From Sediminibacterium magnilacihabitans (GTDB lineage: Bacteria > Bacteroidota > Bacteroidia > Chitinophagales > Chitinophagaceae), in NCBI GenBank assembly GCA_002973575.1, contig PVEQ01000001.1:62001-126000 (forward strand): a stretch of 64,000 nucleotides of DNA, read 5' to 3'. Below, in pieces: positions 7,957-15,516 of the stretch. The stretch's first letter is position 1; each line of letters begins with the position of its first letter. The position numbers were made by a program, and so were the translations under genes. The notes below the pieces were generated by a model. It ran no database searches, had not been told where the DNA came from, and saw only the letters and a program-made list of their open reading frames with translations.

Positions 7957-9066
7957 TTATAAATAAGAAAGGTTGGTCTTGGGCGTCAGGGTCAGCAAAG
8001 TATGATACATTAATTGAATGGTACCCTCGATATCGCTCTTGTGCAGCATTTCCACGGTCGTGTGCATGTAGCGCAGGGGTATGGAGATGAGTACAGAGGG
8101 GCAACCATCATTGGCATAGGCGAAACTATCGGTATCGGTACCGGTGCTCCTGCTGAGGGTACGAAACTGAACGGGTATTTTGTTTTTTTCTGCTACGTCT
8201 TCCACCACTTTCAGCAATTTATTGTGGATAGCCGGCGCATAAGCGAGTGAAGGTCCTTTACCGCACTGTATATCGCCTTCAATGATCTTGTTGATCATGG
8301 GCGTACTGGTATCATGTGTAACATCGGTAATGATCGCTATATCGGGCTTGATGCGGCGGGCGATCATTTCAGCGCCGCGCAAACCAATCTCTTCCTGTAC
8401 GGCATTCACTATATACAGGGCGAAGGGTAATTTCTTTTTGTGCTCGTGTAGCAGACGTGCTACTTCGGCAATCATGAAGCCGCCTACGCGGTTATCGAAT
8501 GCGCGGCCTATATAAAAGTCATTGGCCAGCTCATCGAACCCTTCTTCATAGGTAACCACTGCGCCAATATGAACGCCCAGTTCTTCTACTTCTTTCTTGC
8601 TGCGGGCGCCACAATCGAGACAAAGGTTCTCCACTTTGGGTTGCTGCTCTTTATCGCCATTGCCCAAACGGGTATGGATCGCGGGCCAGCCGAATACCGC
8701 TTTCACAGGTCCTTTTTTACCATGAATCCATACCCGCTTGGCAGGCGCCACCTGGTGATCTACGCCACCGTTGCGTTTCAGGTAAATGAGTCCTTGTTCA
8801 TTGATGTAGTTCACGAACCAACTGATCTCATCGGCATGCGCTTCAATGACCACTTTAAAAGGAGCGGTAGGGTTGATCACGCCCACAGCAGTGCCATAAG
8901 GATCGGTAAAGAAAGTATCGGTATAAGGCTTGATGTAATCGAGCCAGAGTTTTTGCCCGCCACTCTCAAAGCCAACCGGGGAAGGGGTATTGATATAATT
9001 CTTCAGAAAAGTCAGTGATTTGTCTGTCAGGATGGATGTTGCTTTCGTTTTTTTTGTCTTTGCCAT
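7957..9066 (-). CDS. M42-family metallopeptidase (aminopeptidase/deblocking type)
   Basis: A 369-residue dinuclear zinc aminopeptidase of family M42. Metal-binding and catalytic blocks are VVIEAHADEISWFVN (first His-x-Asp), GRAFDNRVGG (bridging Asp), VNAVQEEIGLRGAEM (catalytic Glu pair), AIITDVTHDT and a late SIPLRYMHTTVEM with the last His. M42 enzymes form large dodecameric shells that trim peptides in the cytoplasm. The N-terminus is Lys/Thr-rich. ATG 9066 is chosen over an upstream start at 9105 because the latter would overlap the neighbouring gene and lies before the conserved region. Confidence 0.9.
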   Translation of the reverse strand: MAKTKKTKATSILTDKSLTFLKNYINTPSPVGFESGGQKLWLDYIKPYTDTFFTDPYGTAVGVINPTAPFKVVIEAHADEISWFVNYINEQGLIYLKRNGGVDHQVAPAKRVWIHGKKGPVKAVFGWPAIHTRLGNGDKEQQPKVENLCLDCGARSKKEVEELGVHIGAVVTYEEGFDELANDFYIGRAFDNRVGGFMIAEVARLLHEHKKKLPFALYIVNAVQEEIGLRGAEMIARRIKPDIAIITDVTHDTSTPMINKIIEGDIQCGKGPSLAYAPAIHNKLLKVVEDVAEKNKIPVQFRTLSRSTGTDTDSFAYANDGCPSVLISIPLRYMHTTVEMLHKSDIEGTIQLMYHTLLTLTPKTNLSYL

Positions 9067-9076
9067 AATCTTTGTT

Positions 9077-9922
9077 TTAAAAATATAACGCGCCGATGGT
9101 ACCACACAGGGCTTTGACCAGCATAAGTCCGTCTATGATTGCAAGATAATAGAGAATTGATTTACGCCGTTGCATGGACAGCGCCACCATGATCAATAAA
9201 ATGAAGGGGATCGTATTCAGCACAATGCGGAGGAAAGGGAAATGCATGTAATAAGCATAGCTGAGAAAAGTCCCCAATCCCACCACACTCAACGGTAGAA
9301 TGATGTAAAAAATGGTCTTCCGGAGCCCGATCTGCACCACAAAAGTTTTCAGCTGTTTGTTATGGTCCGCCACATAGTCTTTGAAATCGAACATGATACA
9401 GAGGACAGTGATGAACATCAGGTTTTTGATGAAGAGCAAAACGTTGAACAGTTTAGGGGCATAAGGCAAGCCGTCCTCAATACTTTTGAAGAGTACCGGA
9501 TACACCGTAACAGTGCCCGCCCATACAAAACCGATCACGAAGGGTTTCAGCCACCCGTTGTTGCGCAGGCTGTGCGAGCTATTGAGCGGTGCTGCACTGC
9601 CATAATAGAGTGCTGCAGCTACCGGGAAAATACCAATAGCTACCCATTGCAGAAAAGAAGCCGCTACCATCCTGGATCCGAACTCGTATAAGAGGATGCC
9701 GCCGCTGATGAAAGAGACAGCAGTGAGCGATAACTGGGATACCCGCATAGCCCGGTGGTTCCTGACATACCAGATGGAGCGGCGGTTACTGCTGTTGGTA
9801 ATGCTTTCGGCCATGTAAGCATGGGTGTAATACAGTACTGTTGCGGCAAAAACAAACAGGTAATAGGTAAAATTGTTCAATCCGTATCCCTGTTGCAGAC
9901 TGGCTTCGATCGATAGGGCCAC
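9077..9922 (-). CDS. UbiA-like membrane protein with a degenerate first motif
   Basis: A 281-residue integral membrane protein with about eight or nine hydrophobic segments. The stretch DFKDYVADHNKQLKT followed by IG resembles the second Asp-rich motif of UbiA prenyltransferases (DxxDxxxD). The first motif (NDxxDxxxD) is not present: that position reads NRRSIWYVRNHRAM. It may be a UbiA-fold protein with altered or lost prenyl-transfer activity. Translation appears to begin at GTG 9922, since later ATGs would remove the first membrane helix. It is 10 bp upstream of the M42 gene on the same strand. Confidence 0.6.
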   Translation of the reverse strand: MALSIEASLQQGYGLNNFTYYLFVFAATVLYYTHAYMAESITNSSNRRSIWYVRNHRAMRVSQLSLTAVSFISGGILLYEFGSRMVAASFLQWVAIGIFPVAAALYYGSAAPLNSSHSLRNNGWLKPFVIGFVWAGTVTVYPVLFKSIEDGLPYAPKLFNVLLFIKNLMFITVLCIMFDFKDYVADHNKQLKTFVVQIGLRKTIFYIILPLSVVGLGTFLSYAYYMHFPFLRIVLNTIPFILLIMVALSMQRRKSILYYLAIIDGLMLVKALCGTIGALYF

Positions 9923-9994
9923 TGTGCAGACGCCGTAAAAATAATTACCAAAGAAAAGCGTATGTATTATTTTCGATTGCAGATATAAAATTGT

Positions 9995-10444
9995 CTATTT
10001 CAGTATCACGATGGTGGGTGAAACGACGGTGTCACTCACATTTTTCTGCTTATCCCGCGCCCAGAATTTAAAATAGCAGGTGTCGTTCTTTCCAATCGGA
10101 CATTGGGGCAGGATCGGATAGCCCGCCGCAGAATTGAATCCAACGGCATAACCGATCTCCAGGGTGCCTTTCAGGTTGGAGGTTGCCACAAATTCGGGTA
10201 TTTTAAGCCTGTCGGCGAAATTATTGCAGCCAGTGGTACGGGTAATTTTTTGTATCCACACACTGTCTTGCAGGTCGCCTTCCTTATCGGTGAATTCAAT
10301 ATTGAAGAGGATGGTCTGGTTGACGCTGAAGCTGCTGCCGTTGACACTTTTGAAAGTTAATTTCGGACGCGTAGTATAGGTATCTTTGTTGCAAGACAAT
10401 GCAATGAGCGTGATAGCAGTTAATATCAATAATGGGTTCTTCAT
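9995..10444 (-). CDS. Hypothetical lipoprotein
   Basis: A 149-residue exported protein. A short signal sequence ends in a lipobox (LIALSC), so the Cys is probably lipidated and the protein held in the envelope. The rest is beta-rich with a KLTFKSVNGSSF start and a late WARDKQKNVSD block, resembling small immunoglobulin-like domains; I do not recognise a family. ATG 10444 is chosen because a -7 element at 10462-10469 lies just upstream, whereas the longer frame from 10558 would begin before that promoter and inside the divergent gene. Confidence 0.7.
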   Translation of the reverse strand: MKNPLLILTAITLIALSCNKDTYTTRPKLTFKSVNGSSFSVNQTILFNIEFTDKEGDLQDSVWIQKITRTTGCNNFADRLKIPEFVATSNLKGTLEIGYAVGFNSAAGYPILPQCPIGKNDTCYFKFWARDKQKNVSDTVVSPTIVILK

Positions 10445-10461
10445 TCGTTGTACTTTCCGTT

Positions 10462-10469
10462 CAAATTTA
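10462..10469 (-). promoter_or_regulatory. -7 promoter element for the lipoprotein gene
   Basis: On the minus strand this is TAAATTTG, a perfect TAnnTTTG match, giving a leader of roughly 12 nt to ATG 10444. It supports the shorter start of the lipoprotein. Confidence 0.45.
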
Positions 10470-10493
10470 GTCAAAACCTTACAATAGAACACA

Positions 10494-11474
10494 GTGCTTC
10501 CTTTTGAAGTTAACAATATTTTCTCTATCCGGCCTGCCGATTTTGAAAAGTATTGCATGGATACCTTTCATTTCCAATACCGGCATAACCAGGTTTACCG
10601 TAGCTGGTGCGATCTGGTGTGCAAAGATATCGCTACTGTTATGACACCCGCGCAGGTGCCGGCGTTGCCCATCTCTTTCTTTAAAACGCACCGGGTAGTG
10701 ACTACGGATTTTGAACCGCCCCTGTATTTTGAAAGCAGCGGCACCACACAAACCGTTAACAGCCGGCATTGGGTAAAAGCCCCGGACATATACCGGCGCA
10801 GCTTCACCCATGCTTTTGAACAGTTTTATGGTCCGGTACCCGAATGGTGTATCATAGGATTGTTACCCGCCTACCTGGAACGGCAACATTCTTCACTGGT
10901 GATGATGGTGGATGAAATGGTGAAGATGAGCGGCCATACCGCCAGTGGCTTTTATTTATACGAGCATGAAAAGCTGGCAAACACCCTCCGGCAACTGGAA
11001 GCGGCCAGGCAAAAAACACTCCTCATCGGTGTTACTTTTGCCCTGCTCGATTTTGCTGAAACCCATCCGCAGCAACTGGAACATACCATTGTTATGGAAA
11101 CGGGTGGCATGAAAGGCCGGAAGAGAGAAATGACCAGGGCAGAAGTGCATGAACAGCTTTGCACAGGTTTTGGTGTAAAACAGGTACATGCAGAATATGG
11201 CATGACCGAATTATTGAGCCAGGCTTATTCGAAAGGAGAGGGGCGCTTTTATTGCCCGCCCTGGATGAAAGTGCTGGTGCGCGACGAAGAAGACCCCCTG
11301 CATGTGCAAACGAGTGGACGGGGCTTGTTACAAATCATAGACCTGGCAAACCTGTATAGTGTGTCTTTCATTGCAACGGAAGATGTGGGTATTGTTTATG
11401 AAGACGGAAGCTTTGAAGTATGGGGGCGGCTGGACCACAGTGATATCAGGGGGTGCAGCTTACTGGTAGTGTAA
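10494..11474 (+). CDS. LuxE/PaaK-like acyl-protein synthetase
   Basis: A 326-residue protein of the LuxE (acyl-protein synthetase) branch of the adenylate-forming superfamily. LuxE activates fatty acids with ATP and passes them to a partner. Visible blocks are PALPISFFKTHRV, the phosphate-binding-like ESSGTTQT, METGGMKGRKREMTR and HAEYGMTELLSQAY, followed by a short C-terminal part with TEDVGIVYEDG. No lux reductase (LuxC) is nearby, so the acyl acceptor is unknown. The start is GTG 10494; an in-frame stop lies 9 bp upstream. The next gene follows after 28 bp and may share its message. Confidence 0.75.
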   Translation: MLPFEVNNIFSIRPADFEKYCMDTFHFQYRHNQVYRSWCDLVCKDIATVMTPAQVPALPISFFKTHRVVTTDFEPPLYFESSGTTQTVNSRHWVKAPDIYRRSFTHAFEQFYGPVPEWCIIGLLPAYLERQHSSLVMMVDEMVKMSGHTASGFYLYEHEKLANTLRQLEAARQKTLLIGVTFALLDFAETHPQQLEHTIVMETGGMKGRKREMTRAEVHEQLCTGFGVKQVHAEYGMTELLSQAYSKGEGRFYCPPWMKVLVRDEEDPLHVQTSGRGLLQIIDLANLYSVSFIATEDVGIVYEDGSFEVWGRLDHSDIRGCSLLVV

Positions 11475-11502
11475 TACAACCAGGTAACCGGCTGCGTATT
11501 GA

Positions 11503-12537
11503 ATGATTAAAATGAGAAACCATCGTATGTACCTGTTCAACTTTATGTGGAATATCATCAGTAAAACCTGGTACATACTTTCTGTGCGGAGAAAAGAGAC
11601 CAAATGGGCCAGAGTGCGTTTGAGGGAATTAGAACAGCAACTGGGAGGACGTTTGGATGATGTCACTTTTCATAAAGTGATTACCAGTTATGGTATTTAT
11701 AATCCTATGATGTGTGATGCTTTTACACGCTTAAGGGGTAGGGTGTCGAACCGTGCAGAGCGGGACCGTATGCTGCATTATTTTATCTGCAGTTCTTTGT
11801 TCGATAACTTTTGTGACAGAAAGGAATTGGATCGGGAAAGTCTTTACAAAATCTCTTTTTCTCCCACCGTTTACCAGGCTGAATCCTTTGATGAAAGACT
11901 TTTTTTGCATGCCCACCTGCTGCTGAAGAATTATGTACGGGATAAACAATGGTATGAAACAGTAACCCATCGTTTATATGAGGCCCAGGAAGATTCAGCG
12001 AAGCAATTCAACCCCTCGATCACCGATGAAGAAATAGAACAGATCACTTTACACAAGGGTGGATATTCGGTATTGCTTTGCCATTTTTATCTCGATGATC
12101 CTGCCGGGAAAGAGGAACAACAATGCTGGTACCTGATCGGTGGCATCATACAACTGACGAACGATCTGTATGATATTTATAAAGATTACCAGGAAGGAAT
12201 TGTTACATTGCCTAACAGGATGCAAGATGCGTATGCTTTCCATGACTATTTTACCGGTAAGATAACACAGCTAAAAAAAGAGATCGCAGCATTGCCCTTT
12301 CCAAATAAAACCAAACAGCATCTTAACATTTCCCTGATGGGTATTTGTTCTTTTGGGTTGATCGCCATTAAACAATTACAAAAAATACAGAGACAAGCGG
12401 ATGCACTGCCCAACCTGAAGCAATTGCCGCGTAAGCAGTTGATCGTAGATATGGAAAAGCCGGCTAATTTATATTACTGCATGCGCCAGGTATACCTGCA
12501 TGCAAAAAAATTGCATCAGGAAAAACAATTTGAATAA
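11503..12537 (+). CDS. Class I terpenoid-synthase-like protein
   Basis: A 344-residue all-helical protein. Two sites resemble the metal-binding motifs of class I isoprenoid enzymes: an Asp-rich stretch SLFDNFCDRKELD near residue 100, and NDLYDIYKD near residue 220, close to the NSE motif (NDxxSxxxE) of terpene synthases. An upstream Arg/Lys-rich N-terminus could sit at the membrane face. Neither motif is canonical, so this is a fold-level suggestion: it may be a prenyl-diphosphate-using enzyme or a homolog with other chemistry. It lies 28 bp downstream of the LuxE-like gene, just before tRNA-Leu. Confidence 0.45.
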   Translation: MIKMRNHRMYLFNFMWNIISKTWYILSVRRKETKWARVRLRELEQQLGGRLDDVTFHKVITSYGIYNPMMCDAFTRLRGRVSNRAERDRMLHYFICSSLFDNFCDRKELDRESLYKISFSPTVYQAESFDERLFLHAHLLLKNYVRDKQWYETVTHRLYEAQEDSAKQFNPSITDEEIEQITLHKGGYSVLLCHFYLDDPAGKEEQQCWYLIGGIIQLTNDLYDIYKDYQEGIVTLPNRMQDAYAFHDYFTGKITQLKKEIAALPFPNKTKQHLNISLMGICSFGLIAIKQLQKIQRQADALPNLKQLPRKQLIVDMEKPANLYYCMRQVYLHAKKLHQEKQFE

Positions 12538-12599
12538 AATGCCTGAAAGAATCGACCTGACATATGACTGGCAGGCAGCGGGGAAATTCAGTAGTTTTC

Positions 12600-12632
12600 T
12601 TTGGATGATACAGATTTTTGCCCTTATATTTG
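12600..12632 (+). promoter_or_regulatory. Promoter of tRNA-Leu
   Basis: TTTG at 12600-12603 and TATATTTG at 12625-12632 are separated by 21 bp, a near-ideal Bacteroidetes -33/-7 pair. Transcription should start about 10 nt before the tRNA. Confidence 0.75.
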
Positions 12633-12639
12633 CACCCCG

Positions 12640-14244
12640 TTAAAGCGGAAGCCCAGGTGGCGAAATTGGTAGACGCACTGTGTTCAGGTCGCAGCGTTCG
12701 CAAGGATGTGCTGGTTCGAATCCAGTCCTGGGCACTAAAGTGGACAAATCGAAAATTGACTCGGTTTGTCCATTTTCATTTTGGCTGAAACCCTTGTCCA
12801 GACTGTATATTAGCGAAACAGCTTCGTTCATTCTGGTGGTTCGATATTGAAATCCATCAAAAACGAGTTTTTCGGGGAATATCGAACCAATAATTTCTCG
12901 TTTGGCTTTGTTATCAGCTTTTTCATAGAGTTTATCCAAGCAAGTGAGGTTTGTTAAAGCTTTATTCAGTAATGGTTCGATGCTTTTGCCTTCTTGTGAT
13001 AGTTCTATCAGCCTTGATTCAAGCCCGGTTATTTTCTTTTCGTATTCTGACTTAATAGAGCGGTATTCTGAAGGCTCTATTTCATTTGACAAAAGCAGCT
13101 TGCGGGCATTAGCAAGCTCTGTATTGGCTTTTTCCAAGGCCTCCTTTACTTGTTTCAAATCATCCCGTTGAGCCTTTGTTTGGGCTTTAAATTCTTCCTG
13201 CAACACCACTTTATAAACCTCGGTCATGCCAGGCTTTGGAACTAATTTTTTAAGTTCGCCTGAAAATAACTTGTTTGCATTTTCTGCCTTAAACCTGGCG
13301 CCACAGGATGATACACAATGATAATAATAATACCGTCCGTTCCTTCCCCTTGATGCACTGCCGGTAAGTAACTTGCCGCATTTCGGGCAAATCAGATAGC
13401 CTCTTAACTGAAGTTCGTCCATGCTGCCAACCTTTGCCCTATAGGCTCTTTTCTTACCATTCAAATAATCCTGCACCTCATAAAAAAGCGCTTCTGAAAT
13501 GATGGGCTGATGTAAGCCTTGTACATGCCTTGACTCTTCTTCCTTATAACCGGACAGATAAATTCGACCACAATAAACTGGATTTCGCAACAGGTTCCAG
13601 AAATTAGCTTTGCAACATTTGATACCTCTTGCAAATGCTTGTTTCATTATTTGCTCAACATTTAACTGACCTTCTGCCAAAGTCTCGAACACCCATTTCA
13701 TAATACTTGCTTCCGGCTCTACAGGTGCAATATATTTCTTGCCATCTTCTGTTATTTTATTCGCATAGCCCACTGGGGCAACTCCCATCCATCTGCCTTC
13801 TTTTTTTGCTTTTCTCATTCCAAGCAAAACATTCAGTGCCCTGCGGTCATTTTCAACTTCAGGTGCCGCCAAATAAAATGCAAGCATCAGTTTGTTTTCA
13901 GGAACTGATAAATCTAAAGGTTGTTCAATTGCCTGTGGCTCTACACCCAACTTGCGAAGAATATTTATCATCTGATAAGCATCCCCAGCATTACGGCTAA
14001 ACCTATCCCATTTGGAAAACAAAACGAAATCAACTACATTTTTTTTCTTCTTTAAATCCAACAGCAAACCATTCCACTTCGGACGGTTGAACGTCTTTGC
14101 AGAATGGTCTTCAAAAATTACCTGGCGAATTTTAATCTGATTGCTTTCGCAATACTTCCTTAAACGTTCCTCCTGGTCCCGTTGTGAGTAACCTTTATCA
14201 GCCTGCTCATCTGTACTCACCCGGATGTATAAATCTGCTGTCAT
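12640..14244 (-). CDS. Large serine recombinase (element integrase)
   Basis: A 534-residue site-specific recombinase likely to integrate and excise the element. The N-terminal resolvase domain has the catalytic Ser10 in LYIRVSTDEQ and the conserved Arg region KWDRFSRN (78-85). A recombinase domain follows, then a zinc ribbon with Cys286, Cys289, Cys310 and Cys314, a coiled coil (about 350-430) and a tail. From about residue 504 the frame crosses the tRNA-Leu gene on the opposite strand and ends at 12640 in chromosomal DNA, so the last 31 residues are not encoded by the element. It overlaps the 46-aa gene upstream by 4 bp. Confidence 0.9.
   Translation of the reverse strand: MTADLYIRVSTDEQADKGYSQRDQEERLRKYCESNQIKIRQVIFEDHSAKTFNRPKWNGLLLDLKKKKNVVDFVLFSKWDRFSRNAGDAYQMINILRKLGVEPQAIEQPLDLSVPENKLMLAFYLAAPEVENDRRALNVLLGMRKAKKEGRWMGVAPVGYANKITEDGKKYIAPVEPEASIMKWVFETLAEGQLNVEQIMKQAFARGIKCCKANFWNLLRNPVYCGRIYLSGYKEEESRHVQGLHQPIISEALFYEVQDYLNGKKRAYRAKVGSMDELQLRGYLICPKCGKLLTGSASRGRNGRYYYYHCVSSCGARFKAENANKLFSGELKKLVPKPGMTEVYKVVLQEEFKAQTKAQRDDLKQVKEALEKANTELANARKLLLSNEIEPSEYRSIKSEYEKKITGLESRLIELSQEGKSIEPLLNKALTNLTCLDKLYEKADNKAKREIIGSIFPEKLVFDGFQYRTTRMNEAVSLIYSLDKGFSQNENGQTESIFDLSTLVPRTGFEPAHPCERCDLNTVRLPISPPGLPL
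12651..12734 (+). tRNA. tRNA-Leu(CAG)
   Basis: An 84-nt tRNA with a long variable arm. The acceptor stem GCCCAGG (12651-12657) pairs with CCTGGGC (12727-12733), A12734 is the discriminator, and the anticodon stem-loop at 12678-12694 has loop TTCAGGT with anticodon CAG at 12685-12687. The T-arm carries TTCGAAT. CCA is not encoded (the next bases are CTA). Its 3' end is the boundary of the mobile element. Confidence 0.93.
12742..12771 (+). terminator. Hairpin downstream of tRNA-Leu
   Basis: Arms GGACAAATCGA (12742-12752) and TCGGTTTGTCC (12761-12771) pair over 11 positions with one G-T, around an 8-nt loop, followed by a T-rich run. It would serve as the tRNA terminator. It lies on the element side of the junction, so the element seems to supply it after integration. 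Confidence 0.55.
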
Positions 14245-14381
14245 TGGCCCCTGTTTTGCATTAATGTTAACTTAGCAAATTTAAACATAAAGTCCAGTAT
14301 CAAGGCAGCCTGCTCCAACGAGATATGCACATTATGCTTTCTTAAAATTTCAATTACTTGTTCCGGTTTCACACTAGCCAT
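14241..14381 (-). CDS. Small protein coupled to the recombinase (46 aa)
   Basis: A 46-residue gene reading MASVKPEQVIEIL at the start and ending NRGQ. It has a good ribosome-binding sequence (GGGAGGTG, 4 nt before ATG 14381), and its stop overlaps the recombinase start as ATGA. It is predicted to be two short amphipathic helices with no membrane segment. The overlap suggests translational coupling with the integrase; it could be a directionality or accessory factor, but nothing in the sequence proves that. Confidence 0.65.
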   Translation of the reverse strand: MASVKPEQVIEILRKHNVHISLEQAALILDFMFKFAKLTLMQNRGQ

Positions 14382-14414
14382 ATCACACCTCCCTCTATTG
14401 AAATTGGTTTATTA

Positions 14415-14714
14415 TTAAGTTTTCATTTCCACATTTTTCAAGTGAATCACACTTGCCTCAAACTGATTGGAGCATGGCTCATAAATTATATAACCATATT
14501 CCTGCAACTCATTGATACATTTGTTATATGTCTGCCGGGCATTTACTTTAGCAGCATTCATAATTACGTCTCTTTCTATTTTCACAGGATTACTCCCACC
14601 ATTAATATTCCATTGTTGTAGTAAAGCCATATAAATACTGATATGAGTGCTGCCGATTCTTGCATCATCTGCAATGGCTTTGTAAAAAACTGATAATGGC
14701 GGGAACAGCTCCAT
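14415..14714 (-). CDS. Winged-helix DNA-binding protein
   Basis: A 99-residue protein. The first 80 residues match a winged-helix layout: SVFYKAIADDARIGSTHIS, then ISIYMALLQQWN and a recognition-helix region ERDVIMNAAKVNARQTYNKC, followed by a wing with ELQEYGYIIYEP. Similar proteins occur near integrases of Bacteroidetes elements. It may regulate the recombinase or the end genes. It sits between the 46-aa gene and the 251-residue gene, 33 and 5 bp away. Confidence 0.55.
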   Translation of the reverse strand: MELFPPLSVFYKAIADDARIGSTHISIYMALLQQWNINGGSNPVKIERDVIMNAAKVNARQTYNKCINELQEYGYIIYEPCSNQFEASVIHLKNVEMKT

Positions 14715-14719
14715 ACAGT

Positions 14720-15475
14720 TTAATCCTGACTAACTCTGTTTCGTTTGCCTCTGCCTGCAATTCGTTTTTTCTTCAGTAATCCACTACTTGATGTACCATT
14801 GGGTTCTTCATCAGTTGAGTCAACTTCATTATCAGCTTGCTTTCTTTTAAACTGCAACTGCTTTTCCATCCATTTGTTTTGCAAAAAGCGGTAAGCTTCA
14901 TCTGTTGTTATGCCGCCGCCATCTTCAGCAATGTAGAACCGCTGGTTAACGTCTGCTTTATTTTTAACGGAAGTGATTGAGCCAACTATTTCATGGTGCA
15001 ATGTACCTGTCCAGAACTTTTGTTTCAAAGATGAAGCAATGGCTTTTCCCTGTTCTGATTTTTCAAGAACGGAAAGATTTTCAATGATACTTGAAATTTT
15101 CAATTCGGTTTCCCATGTTGCTTTATCATCAGGGTTCCAGTGTTTCTTTTCATCCAGGCTAAAGGCTCTTTTCCAATCAACAGCTGCCATCTGTTTTTCT
15201 AAATCCACAGGATTGATTCCATCTACAGGCGAAGCCGAAGCACCGCTCTCTTTTTGCAGCGTTACATCATAGTATTGCAGTGTATAGTGGTCGGTTTTTT
15301 GCCGTCGTTCAAAATATAAACTGAACAGCAGTACTTCTTTATTCTTATTTACTCTTTGAAGCAAATAAAAATTATCTGGCTTAAAACAGATACGTTTTAG
15401 TAACAAGCTGCCTGTATCCTGAAAACCGAGTGCCTGTAACTGATTAACAAGTGCCGATATATTTTGAATATCCAT
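14720..15475 (-). CDS. Element protein related to the N-terminus of the 599-aa neighbour
   Basis: A 251-residue cytoplasmic protein. The first 100 residues follow the same plan as the next gene's N-terminus: a helix with LVNQLQALGFQDT, then a beta sheet ending LQYYDVTLQKES. A shared KGxTxxEAYxxL-like stretch appears as GGGITTDEAYRFLQNKWMEKQ. The basic tail GLLKKKR, then GRGKRNR, resembles the C-terminal tails of two other element proteins. Function unknown; DNA binding or substrate-channel passage are possible. Confidence 0.55.
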   Translation of the reverse strand: MDIQNISALVNQLQALGFQDTGSLLLKRICFKPDNFYLLQRVNKNKEVLLFSLYFERRQKTDHYTLQYYDVTLQKESGASASPVDGINPVDLEKQMAAVDWKRAFSLDEKKHWNPDDKATWETELKISSIIENLSVLEKSEQGKAIASSLKQKFWTGTLHHEIVGSITSVKNKADVNQRFYIAEDGGGITTDEAYRFLQNKWMEKQLQFKRKQADNEVDSTDEEPNGTSSSGLLKKKRIAGRGKRNRVSQD

Positions 15476-15516
15476 TGTTCAACATTTGGTGATTACCAAA
15501 ATGGTTTAGGGATGCA

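Noticed and set aside
12464-12703. Minus-strand reading frame across the tRNA-Leu gene
   Set aside because: It is the antisense of the tRNA and its flank; no family and no independent start signal.
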